Positions 24,009-34,466 of a stretch of 64,000 nucleotides of DNA are shown in pieces. The notes below the pieces were generated by a model. The model was not told the DNA's origin. It made no database searches and was given only the letters and a program-made list of their open reading frames with translations. The DNA lies in assembly GCA_021396245.1 (NCBI GenBank), contig WNYE01000004.1, forward strand, positions 711,820-775,819, given 5' to 3'. How positions within the stretch are numbered: the first letter of the stretch is position 1; each line of letters starts with the position of its first letter. The position numbers were made by a program, and so were the translations under genes. The stretch is from Sporothrix humicola. Its lineage: Eukaryota; Ascomycota; Sordariomycetes; Ophiostomatales; Ophiostomataceae.

Positions 24009-25602
24009 TTACGCTTCCCCCTCTGGCTTCGGGGTCGACCGGCCAAACAATAGCGTCGCGACAAAGCTCTTTGTGCGGCGAGCGCGTCGGCTTGGTTGGC
24101 GATCAACAGCTGCTGGCGATGGCGATGCAGGTGATACGGGCACTGGGGGTGTCTTTATACCAGATATAGCTTGAGTCGGCGACGTCGAGGGCTTGCTCTT
24201 TTGGCCGTCCTTCTTGATCTTTCCTCCTGTGGCTCCTGCAGTTCCATCATCCTTGACCGACCGCTCCGGAATGGCTGGCAATTGGGCGGCCGGTGTTTGC
24301 TCATCGACAGCACTTGGCGGCGGCGTGAGCTCCGACGGTGCCGGCGACGGTGCCCGGAAGCTCGAGAGAGACTATACTGTTAGAGGATACACATAAAACG
24401 AAGGTTGCGACTCGACTTACCTTTACACTCAGCTTTCGTGCTGTTTTGTACTTGCGGCTGCCGAGACCGCTGCCCAGGCTTTGCGCGTCGGTGCCAGGCG
24501 ACGTCACTGACCCGACGGGTGACCGGTACGTGCCGTTGGGGCCGCCGCCGTGCACCCCGACATTACCTTCTGCCGTCGCGGCGGTGGCAGCCTTGGCCAG
24601 ATCGTCGGCGTGCCCCAGGGCCGTCTTCCCGCCGTACGCCAGGTTTGCCTCGGGCACGTCCACAAACCGCAGGTGGCCCCGCGCCGGCGGCACGCCCAGC
24701 GTCTCCTCCATGTGCCGCTGGATGAGGGCGGCGTTGCGCTTGTTGGTGGCGGGCTGCAGCTGCGAGGGCAGGCCGTAGACGGCCATGACGTAGGCGGGTG
24801 CAAACGAGCCGCCAAAGCACATGCAGGCGCCGTGCTGGAGGGTGACGACAATGGACGACAGCGGGCGGCGGTAGCGCAGGGCGAGGTGGGCCGAGAGCTC
24901 GGTGACGACGGTGAACTCGTCGCCGACAATCACGTTGGTGCGGACGTCGGCCAGGACCAAGGCTTCGGAGCGGACGCGTTCCTTGGCGGCCGTGGTGCCG
25001 GTGTCGCGGCGGGTGGCGAAAGCATCCTCAAAGTACTGGCTGCGTTTGCGCGCGAGAGGCACTTCCTGGCCCTGGCCCTGGCCTTGGCCCGGAGGGCCAG
25101 TCAATACTCCATCGGCGATTGCGTCGCCGACGATCGACATCCTCGCCCCGTCACCGGGCAGAGGCCGGTCGATATCCCTCAAAAGTCGCTGGTCCCCTTT
25201 CACGAGCAGCGGCGTCGGCGAGCGGGCGAGCTGGGCGGCTCTCTGCGAAAAGGAGAGACCCTTCTCTCCTGTGTTTGCCTCACCCACGCCCGCTTCTGTG
25301 CCGTCGCTACTGGCGCTGCCGTTCTTCTGGTGGGTGTGGGCGTGTGTGTACATGCTGTTGCCGCTCATGTTGCTGTTGTTGCTGTGCCCGCTGTCCCGCT
25401 TGACGGCTCGGTTCACGTTGAGTGTCGCCAGCTTGGCCGCGTCCTTTAGCAATGGCTGCGACCTCTTCTGGATGTTGATCTGCTGAGCCTGCAGCCTGGG
25501 CTTTGCCTGTGCGAGAGCTTGAGCTTGAGATTGCACCTGCACTGGCTGTAGCCGGGGCTGCTGGACGTCTGTAGCAGTAGCCATGATCGTGTGCGTAGAC
25601 AT
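24009..25602 (-). CDS. MIF/tautomerase-superfamily domain protein
   Basis: Two exons, 25602-24421 and 24371-24009, joined over a 49-nt intron (GTAAGT..CTAAC..TATAG), give 514 residues. The first 210 residues are low-complexity (Gln-rich, a His/Asn/Ser patch, a GQ repeat at about 172-179). Residues about 215-328 match macrophage migration inhibitory factor: VRTNVIVGDEF, then LSSIVVTLQHGACMCFGGSF, then NKRNAALIQRHMEETLGV. The tail is Pro/Ser/Lys-rich and ends in a basic patch. In animal MIF the N-terminal proline left after Met removal is the catalytic base. Here the domain is internal and no proline occupies that place, so tautomerase activity is doubtful. A second ATG at codon 7 is an alternative start. 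Function in moulds is unknown. Confidence 0.8.
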
Positions 25603-27932
25603 AAATGTAGAGGAAAAGACGTAGATGTGTATCAGACCGCTCTTGTCTGTTGAGGCGTCGAGCTGTGTTTATTGCTGGCCGTTGTTGGGAGGCGCTTTTT
25701 CTTGTGTTTCCTTGCTTATCGGCCAATGGTGATGGGGCAGAGAAAAAAAAAGAAGAGGAAATGTTTTGGCCCTTTCTGTTTGTCGAGGCCCAAGCTCGTT
25801 TGCACTCGGCCAGGTGACGAAATAAAGGGCACAGAAAAGCACAGAAAAGGCACAGAGTGGCACTTGACAGAAAATGGCTCGCTGGTCCAGTCGAGTATGT
25901 CTACTGTTCTCTTTCTCTTTCTCCTCTCTCCCCTTGTCGTAAAAATCTTTTTCAAGACAACTTGTTCGGAGGATTTGCTCTCTTGGAGACGATATATGCA
26001 GTGTCGTCTAAGTTGACAGGGCGGAGGAACGGGGGCAATAATCCAGAGACAGGCCAGAAAATGCACGAGCCAGGCCCTCAAACCAGGATGACAGAAAAAG
26101 AGACAAGAAGGAGAAGCGAGAGGTTGTAGACAGACAGAAAAACGAATAAAAAGACGAGAAAGCTGCAGAGATGCAAGTCATAAGTCACAGAGTTGCAAGG
26201 AGCCGAACGCCCCTCCGACCGGGAAGACGATCCTGCAACACGGAGGCAGATACGGGAGGGAGAAAAGAAACGATAAAAAGTGAAATACGACACGACGAGG
26301 CGGGGGTTGAGGGTCGAGAGGCAATGAGAAGGCCAGCCTACTCCTTACACATGCACAAACACAGTGAAAGGGAAGACAAGAAAACATTGACAGGTGGACT
26401 CTTGACAGCTTGGTGACGACAGAGGCACAAGCACAGGTACAGGCAGGCACAGGTGCAAGGCAACAAAAAGGAAACAAAGTAAATGTCAAAAAAGAAAGAA
26501 AAGAAAAGAAAGAAAGGCTGGACTGGCCTGTCAGGACCTAAAAGTTTGTGCCACATGGCGGGCGTGGTTTGCAGGCTCAGTTGGGAAGGCACAGCAAGGA
26601 GTGAGGAAGCGCAAGGAGTGAGGAAGCTTGGTGAATGGGCTGAGGAAAAGCAACAATAGCAGAGTCTGGACTAGTCTGTGGGGATTTATTTACTTTTTCC
26701 TTCTTTCTGCTCTAGTTTCTTGTTTCCTTTTTCACCACGCCGAATCTACCTCTTCAATAGTTCCTTCCTCTTCAGTTCATCCCTTGCGTGCAAATAACGA
26801 GCTGTAACCTCTCGAGAGATGGATACAATCGATACTCGCCATCTTTCTTCTCTTCTTTTCTCTCCCCTTCGTTCCCTCTCTCTTTCCCTGTCACGTTTGC
26901 ATGTCCAGCCTCATCCTTTCCTCCCTTTTTCTCCCACTCTCCCAACAGCTCGTGTAACCCACAGACGGGGCAAAACGAGACAAACGGAACCAGGGAGGAT
27001 TACCCGAAGGTCGTAAAAAAGAGGCAGAGTGTGAACATAACTGAACTATTGGTTATCACTGCCCTCGTCTTTTCGTCTACAGGGAGCGGCTGAAGCGGCC
27101 AAGGCCAGAGTTACGAGCGAAAATGCGAGGCTGGACTTTCTGTAAGGGGTTCTTGCCTCGTTCTGTCTCTTCCTTTCATAATACTGCTGAAAAGGCCGCA
27201 AGTGAATGGACGGAAGAAATTCGGGAGCCCCCGTAGGTAAGATAAGAGAATAAGAAAGACAAAAGCTCGAAAGGTACGAAAGACACGTCACCACGGCGTA
27301 TTGCATAGCACCCCCCACTTGCACATGTGTCTGTACTTCCTGCCAGTCTGTCCGCCGACCGGATGCCTGCTCCGGGTGACAACGACCCTTTTTCTGTTGT
27401 CTCCATCTCTGTTGTTTTGTTGAGAAACACTTCTCTATCTGCTACCGGATGCTGACGTGGTAAAAAATGTGCTCTGTACGGAAAGCTGCATGGACAGTTG
27501 GCAGTGGACAGCTCACAGCTTATGGTAGAAACAGTTGGCAGTGTTACAGTAAGAAACATCATTTATTTTAATCCGTTCATAGCGCAACCAAAAAACATGC
27601 AAATAAATAACAGTTAAGAGTACATTGAGTGCCCAAAAATAAAATACCAACAAGCCCGCCTCCGACCAAGAACCAGAACCAGGACATGAATTGACAAGAG
27701 ATTAAACAGAAATAAACCGAGAGAAGAAGTCACAAAACCGAGAGCCAGAAATATAGAGGCTGGGAGAAAGGGGAGGAAGGTGCCCACAAGTGGAGGATGC
27801 GGTAAAGAGGTGAGGAATAGGAAGTGTGTGAAGAGGAAGAGTGTCGAGTCACCGTCAACAAGAGAAGCAAGATGAAGTCATATTGACTCAATTTCCATCC
27901 TGCGTCTCCCATCACCTACCACCTCTGCCCAT
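25603..27932. other. Intergenic region between the MIF-domain gene and the membrane-protein gene
   Basis: The part next to 25602 is probably promoter and leader of the MIF-domain gene (sense strand pyrimidine-rich). A purine-rich block lies at 26090-26520. No gene or RNA is recognised. Confidence 0.45.
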
Positions 27933-28715
27933 CTACGACAGCACAGGACTCGGCGTCTTGCGCGCGTGCGTGTACGCCGTCGTGTAGCGCTCGAGCTTGA
28001 GCTCGATGCCGGCCAGGGCCATGGCGATAAACTCGAGCGGGATCAGGAGGATGGTGAGGTCGACGCCGGCATGGCTGGCGCGGCAGAGCGACGCGAACTG
28101 GGGCGCGGGCGTTTTCGTTGAGAGACCACGCCAGCGGCAGCTCCAGGACAGCAGGGTGTCGGCAGTGGCGGACTTGCTGGCGACGTAGTAGAGGGCGACG
28201 GCGACGATGGCGGCGACGAGGCCGACAAAAGGTGCGGAAAAGGTGAGGGGCGTATGGGCGTGGGCGGAGGAGAGTTTTGCGCGGACCTGGACTGTTAGCG
28301 CGGAGAAGAAACGAGCGCAGCGAGGACACAAAAGACTTACGAAGCGGTGGTGGCTCGTCAGGGCGATGATGTTGGCGAGGACGACGAGGGAGGCGCCGAC
28401 AACCAGGGCGACGGTGGGCTTGACGTCAAAGGCGCCGCCGTTGGGCCACAGCGAGAGCCAGGCGGTGTTGGCGAGGCGGGAGTTGTTGTAGGCCTGGAGG
28501 GCGTGGCCCGTCGTGCCGAGGGCGGCAAGGCCCATCAGCAGGGCGAGGAGGGTGGCGGCGGCGCGGGCGGTGTCGAGGAGCCAGAGGGTGCGGCGTTTGG
28601 CGGCAAGGTGGGCGTCGTGTTCGTGGAGGTGGCTGTGTTGGCTGCCGTGGTGGGAGCCGCCGTGCTGGGAGTCGACCTCGAACTCGGAGGAGGTGTTGGG
28701 CTGCTTCTCGGACAT
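27933..28715 (-). CDS. Four-helix membrane protein, MARVEL-like topology
   Basis: Two exons, 28715-28341 and 28286-27933, joined over a 54-nt intron (GTAAGT..CTAAC..CCAG), give 242 residues. The N-terminus is hydrophilic and His-rich (SQHGGSHHGSQHSHLHEHDAHL region). Four hydrophobic segments follow: ARAAATLLALLMGLAALG, VALVVGASLVVLANIIAL, FVGLVAAIVAVALYYVA and LTILLIPLEFIAMALAGI. This layout is common in fungal MARVEL-like or unclassified integral membrane proteins; no enzymatic motif is seen. The intron is a multiple of three and has no stop, so a retained form would add 18 residues. The frame is also open for about 500 nt before the chosen ATG, so the start is not certain. Confidence 0.65.
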   Translation of the reverse strand: MSEKQPNTSSEFEVDSQHGGSHHGSQHSHLHEHDAHLAAKRRTLWLLDTARAAATLLALLMGLAALGTTGHALQAYNNSRLANTAWLSLWPNGGAFDVKPTVALVVGASLVVLANIIALTSHHRFVSLLCPRCARFFSALTVQVRAKLSSAHAHTPLTFSAPFVGLVAAIVAVALYYVASKSATADTLLSWSCRWRGLSTKTPAPQFASLCRASHAGVDLTILLIPLEFIAMALAGIELKLERYTTAYTHARKTPSPVLS

Positions 28716-28919
28716 TTTGGGAATTGCAAGAGGGGTGACGATGTTGGCAAAGATGAAGGTGTGTGTAAAGTTCACCAGGAACGGACCGGCCAAGAAGAAG
28801 ATGCAAACAAACACGAACAAGAAACAAGAGAAGAACTTTGAAAACAATATGAAGAAACAAATAGAACGAAAACGACTGTGGACGGGTCCCCCTTCAAATA
28901 AGGTTTTTTCTGTGCCCAC

Positions 28920-29356
28920 CTTTGCAAGACTTCTTGCGTGCCCTTGACCCTCGCTTGTCACATCGAGAAAGGCAAGACAATAGAAGATCAAGCCAATGCC
29001 GCCCACCACCTTGGTAGCCGCCCACGAACTTTTGTTGGAGTCCAGATTGCTCCACTCCACTTGGAGTCGGCTTCTGCTTTTTGCTTTCTGTTGTGCATGA
29101 GTGTCTTGGGTAGTCTCGCCCAAAGATAGATCGAAGGCCGGCGGCAACGAGTCTCTAGAAAGAAAGGAAGGAAGTGTATTATGCAGACTGGCATCGAGAT
29201 AGCCGCGGAGAGGGCCAACCGCTACCTTGCTGGGGGCCAACCGTCGATCTCATACTTGTCGCCGTCGGGATCATTTCCGGCATCTGAGATGGTGGTGTCG
29301 TCGTCTGTCCAGTGGACGTTCTTCTCTCCTTGCCTGCTTCTTGGCTTGCTTCTCAT
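28920..29356 (-). CDS. Possible upstream exons or separate small gene, unidentified
   Basis: An ATG at 29356 opens a stretch reading NVHWTDDDTTISDAGNDPDG, then DKYEIDGWPPA, with G/C-ending codons. It runs to a possible donor at 29225, and an acceptor TCTAG at 29155 leads on to DSLPPAFDLSLGETTQD, then KVVGGIGLIFYCLAFLDVTS. The second piece is in frame with the downstream four-helix protein and open all the way to it, but the sequence between looks like leader. It may be a 5' extension of that gene or a short independent gene; the right end given here is approximate. No family is recognised. Confidence 0.3.
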
Positions 29357-31485
29357 GGCGCTTCTACGAATGAGAGCGCCTATCTTTGGGAGAGGCTCCT
29401 GGGCGAAATGCATCCAGACGTCAATGTCAACGCGCGCGTCTGGGTGCAGGAAGATGTGAGGTTGGGAAAAGAGGACAAGTCGTTTCAAAGCAGAATGTCG
29501 ACTGCGGATTGGCCTGTTGGTGGAAATGCAGAGCAAATGGAGAGGACGAGGAAAGCAGACAGAGCAGGGGATCTGGCGCTTAGCTGTCGTGTAGACCAAT
29601 CACAGCGAGCAATCGCTGTCGATCTCCCGCTGTGGCTACAGGGCTCCTGGCGCTTCTGGGGGTGGTCTGGGGGTCAGTGTTTCTATTTGTGGGCATCTTG
29701 GTAGACACAAAGAGGTCTCTTTTGTGACGGCCACTGCAGATTGCAAAGGGGAAAAGAAGATAAAATAAGAAGGGAAATCAATTTTAGTTGACCAGAGAAC
29801 TGTATCCAAAGAAAAGGAAAACATAGAGTGATAATGTCGTTAAATTTAGTCACGTGTGCGACAGTAAATGTTAACGTGGGCACCCTCCACTAGAATGTGA
29901 CATCGAGGGCGGCACGATGGATTCTATTTCAGGAACTGGGAAAGGTGAATAACAAGAGAGTATGTCGTACTTTGTTTTCTGGTGCTTTTATGACCGAAAA
30001 GAGTTCATTTTAGCAATGGCTTGGTTGATAGTTCCTATTCGAATATTTTACTTTTTTAATATTTATTTATTATCGTTTTTCACGAATTTGATTTTTGACA
30101 ATAGAATCAACGAAAATTAGTATATCTTACACACAATCATAAGCTTAACTGAAGCAGTTTAAATATCCATGTGTGTACTCAGTTTGCTCTATCCTATATG
30201 AAAAAGCCATCACATATATCCTCCAAATCATGTATGATCAATAGATATCCGAAAGAAGATGCCACGAAAAGTCGAAAAAGCCACAAAGTCTTTCCCTGAA
30301 AAAGGGAATCCACATCCCCAGAATACCACCTCGATGGATTGCCATTTGTCGGGATCACAGCCTTTCTCGGAGAATATTCAGATCGGTCTTTCACAATTCG
30401 ATGACAAGGTGATGTGATAGCTCTTCCATAATTCACCACTTTTCTTCGTTCGTATTAATGCCCAAAGTGCAGCTTTTATATTGTTGCCATCTTGATTACC
30501 TTTTATTCGCACCAAGGACACAAGATGTTGTGCACCTCTGCTGGGCAACGCTTCATCTTCTCCATTTTCTTAAGCTTGCCTTTTCTCTCCTCCTCGACAA
30601 AGTCCCATGGCAGCACACTGGCCATGTCAGTTCCACTTCTGGATGCCCAGTCTGTCCGCAAAGGCCGTAGAGGACGTCCGTGGCCAAGGGTCGACGATAT
30701 GGCGGTACTGTCACCCCTCCTACTCCAGCGACGGTTTTCGTCCGCCTCAAGTCATGGCACCCGGAGACGGCGCACTTGTCCACGAGAAAAGAAAAGAAGA
30801 CGAGAAGAAGAAAAGCAAATGGACCACAGCAGCTGCCCAAAGGTACCCAGAGAGTGCACAGCTACACGAGCAAGCCACCATGCAATCCCGGGGGACAGGT
30901 GCTTGGGACCTGAAGGGATTCTGGGATTCTGGGATTCTGGGATTCTGGGATTCTGGGATTCTGGGATTCTGGATTCTGGGATACGTGAGAGTGAATGGAT
31001 TGAAGGGGTCGAAAGGATTGCACGGGGCTGATGTCGCGGGCACAGGACAGGTCCAGAACCTTGGTGTCGGTACGGAGGAGGATCAGGACTACAGGGTTCT
31101 CTAAAAAGTTCACGTCGCTCAAGGCGCAGGATGTGCATAAAGTTCAGCTCTCGTTGTCTTTTCTCTCCTCTCTTTTCTTCGCTTTTGCCCTCTCTTTTCT
31201 TCTGACCGGTCGCCGGAGGCGTCGACCCGCAGGACGACGGAGTACAAGAAGTGCATTTGTACACAGAAAAAACACGAACGGGGGCAAAAGGACGGAGCGC
31301 CTTTTCAAAAAAGAATTCTCCTGCCGATGTTACCAAGCATTTTGTAACAATGTGTAGTCGGGGCAGTTGTAGTCGAAAGAGAAGAGAGAGGATGTTGTAA
31401 TACGTCGGTGTGGCCATTAGCTTGGGTGGTGGACGGCGGCCTTAATAAGGTCTAATTCCGCATTCGGCGTTAACAATCACATCAC
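29357..31485. other. Intergenic region with octamer repeat, upstream of the tRNA
   Basis: An AT-rich patch lies at about 29990-30260. An 8-bp tandem repeat sits at 30915-30974. No protein-coding gene is recognised; open frames across the repeat show only repeat-derived Gly/Phe/Trp/Asp peptides. Confidence 0.45.
30915..30974. repeat. 8-bp tandem repeat (GGGATTCT)
   Basis: Six perfect GGGATTCT units, then one unit lacking a G, then a partial unit. The period of eight does not preserve reading frame, which argues against coding. Confidence 0.9.
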
Positions 31486-31567
31486 GGTGAGATGGCCGAG
31501 TTGGTTATGGCGTAGGATTAAGGTTCCTATGGAGCAATCCGCGTGGGTTCAAGTCCCACTCTCATCA
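31486..31567 (+). tRNA. tRNA-Leu (anticodon AAG)
   Basis: It folds as a complete 82-nt class II tRNA without intron. The acceptor stem is GGTGAGA (31486-31492) with TCTCATC (31560-31566), including one G-U pair, and the discriminator is A31567. The D arm is GCC...GGC. The anticodon stem is TAGGA/TCCTA, with loop TTAAGGT and anticodon AAG at 31520-31522, reading CUU. A long variable arm, GGAGCAATCC, is typical of leucine tRNAs, and the T arm is GTGGG TTCAAGT CCCAC. The A box (TGGCCGAGTTGG) and B box (GGTTCAAGTCC) are intact, so it should be transcribed by RNA polymerase III. CCA is not encoded, as expected in the nucleus. Confidence 0.96.
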
Positions 31568-31569
31568 TC

Positions 31570-31575
31570 TTTTTT
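31570..31575 (+). terminator. RNA polymerase III terminator of tRNA-Leu
   Basis: A run of six T starts three bases after the tRNA discriminator base. Confidence 0.85.
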
Positions 31576-34466
31576 GACTTTTTTGCAACATTTTGCAACT
31601 AAAATTTTTGGCCATCGGAAACCATATGAATCGTCTTAGGAGAGACTTTTACGTGGTGGATGCTTCGTTTTTTTTTCTCGTTTGGGCGGGCGGTTTGGGA
31701 GTGATCCGTGCAAGGGAGGGCCTTGTCCAGCCAGTCTCGACAATCCCGACTGCCTGCTTGGTTTCCCCCACGCAATATAAACGTTGAAAATGGTTGGATC
31801 CGGTGGGAGGAAGGAGCAATATACTTGAGCGTTCAATTTTGGGCTGAAGATTGTGAAAAGGAGTAACAGGGGGAAAAAAGCGAGAAGGCACAAAGGCGAG
31901 GCTTGAAAGGCGCTCTGAAAGAGGATAGATTCTGCGCGGGAGGAGACTTCAGAGAGAAGGGGATGGTATGAAGAGAAGACAAGGAGAGAGACAAACATCC
32001 TTGACCTTGCAATCGACGCCTCTTCGTACGTCCGGTGCAAGGGCATGCGTTTCTCTTTTTTTTCTGCAAATGTGTAGATGCATGCTGCGTGTACCCGCGA
32101 GGATAGATTGGGATATGAGACTGAAAAGAGCAGGTGCAGATGTGCAGGGGAGAAAATAAAAGAAAGTAATGAAGAGAGAGAGAGAAGAAAAGATACCGAC
32201 AAGAGAGGTAGCACTTACACGACAGAAGTGCAATTTGGGAAGGGAAAAGAGAGTTGTAGTGATGGGGGATGGAGAGAGAAGACAGTCACAAAAGTAAAAG
32301 TATGGTATCACCACCCAAGAAGCAAGAAGGACCAGGTCCAATCCTTCTCGCCCTACTTTACCCCTGCCAGGAATATGAGAAAATGAAATGTCGTGTCCCG
32401 ACTCCGGGTCTCTGGGACTGGTAAGCATGTGGCGGCCGTGGATGTAGACGGATACGGGGATATGTGTGAAGCACGAGAACAGTACGAGGTATTGCTGGAG
32501 ATGGCGTTTATCATTCTGCACTTTTTGTTATTTCAAAAACAAGCACAGTTCTCTTCAACATCGTATTCTGCGGACGGATGAAGAAAACGCCATCTTGTTG
32601 TGCTCGATAATGGAGACCATCGGAACTTTCCATGCGCCACCATTCTATCTTGTCACTTTTGCTTCATATGTTCTCTTCAACGAAAGAATAATTGTACATC
32701 ACCCGCTCACTCAAAGATCCCTCATCACTTCCCTCTCCCACCGTGTGCCATTTTGTGTATTTTGTGCTCCCTTGCTTTTTCCCGAGACGCCGTCCCGGGT
32801 CCTGCAGACTTGATTAATTCTGTTTAATGTTTATTGCAACATCCCTGTCCGCTTTCTCCTTGGATGATTTTGGGCCACTCTTTCTTATTTTCTGCCCTTT
32901 CATTCTTTCACTGTGGCCGTAACAATTGCCTTTAACAAGACTCTATTTAGACGACACATAAGCGAAAGTGCTGAAAATATGACAATTTTCTGCAGAAGAG
33001 GCTGAATAAAATCTGGAGACTATTCATGTCATAGCCTAGAATGAGAAGACTAACTGCTCATAAGGAAAGAGTCTGAGAAGGACTTACAATATCATGGCAC
33101 CACTTTCAGTAAACAATGAAGCAGGAAAAAAGCAACGAGCTTTCAGACATGGGAATAGCCGTTGTGTCGTACACTTGTATGGAAAAGAACCCGCGAGTTG
33201 CGATAGGATCCTCAGATATAGATGCTACCCTCTTTCTTTCCCTTGTCTTTTCCCTTGCCCCAGCATCCTGGACCCGACTTATTACAAGGGTTGTGTTTTT
33301 ATGTCCATTCTGTGTGCATTCTGTATGCTTTTGTTCTTCTTGTGTTCCCATCATGCCCCTTTCACCCCTCTTTCTTGTCTGTTGTTTCTGCATCCCCTCT
33401 TTTGTTGACGACCGTCCCTTCGATTCTCACGGACTCTCCTGTCTCCTTTGATCGAGCACACTGCCGACCCATCAGACTGGAAAGCCCAATACCCTATCAT
33501 TTTTTTTAAAAAAAATCTTGGCCTGCCGCTCTCTCATTTGTCATGCAGCCCTTTTCTCACGTTCTTTTCCTTGACCTGGGACATGGAGTAACACAAACAT
33601 GTCTTTTCGCCATGGCCGTTCTCTGACCGACACACCCCCGTGAGATTCTTCATCCACAATTTCACCCTTTCTTGTCCTCCTCTCGCTACACGCCCACGTT
33701 TTTTATATCCCCTCTGTCCTTGTGCTCGGCCATTATCATTATTTGTCACTGTCTTTTTCTCCTCATCGCCGTTCTTTCCCCTCACCATGCTTGTCTCGGG
33801 CTTGGACGATATCTCTCAAAACATGCAACCTCTGGGGTGTGGAGAGAGGGAGAGAGAGGGAAAGGCAGAGAGAGTTTGTGTGTGTATCTCACCTTGTTCT
33901 ACGGTGTCTCCGTAGGTCTGCGTCCAAGTAATCATATGTACATTCTGAGAAGACCACACAGAGTGCTTGTACACCTGCTTTTTCTTTTTCTCCGTCGGGC
34001 TCTAACTGCTTGCAGTTCCAGGCCCGGGCCTGTGTGTTACCCAAGAAAATTGACCATTGCAGGTGAGGTTTGCAGGTGTGTAGTCTGCATGCTGCGTCGT
34101 TGTAGAATTTATTTATTTATGTACCTCCTTGTATTTATTTTTGATATCAGACGTCTATCCATCTTATTCATACATATACAAATATGACCAGATACCCGGA
34201 TATCCAGTTGTCTTTATGTTGTATATTAAAGCTGGGGCATTCCTCGACTTGAAACCTCAAATTCATGCTCATTCGTCCTATATATACTCGGCGATTTTGA
34301 TTCTTAATACCGGCTCACCAGACTTTATTTGGAACCGGTATATCAGGCAAAATATTCGACTCGACATACGATATACCGACATACTATCATTATCACTTTT
34401 CGATATAACAATACAAGCTGCCTCGACAAGGCAGTCTCTTCTTTCACATCATACCAGCCTACAAAC
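31576..34466. other. Intergenic region between tRNA-Leu and the 2EXR gene
   Basis: No gene is recognised. Purine-rich DNA (31860-32280) gives way to pyrimidine-rich DNA (33220-33800), the latter being the sense strand of the following plus-strand gene and probably its promoter and leader. An AT-rich patch lies at 34105-34410. Confidence 0.45.

Noticed and set aside
24550..25449. 299-codon + strand frame across the MIF-domain gene
   Set aside because: Antisense shadow; the minus strand carries the recognised domain and a clean splice site.
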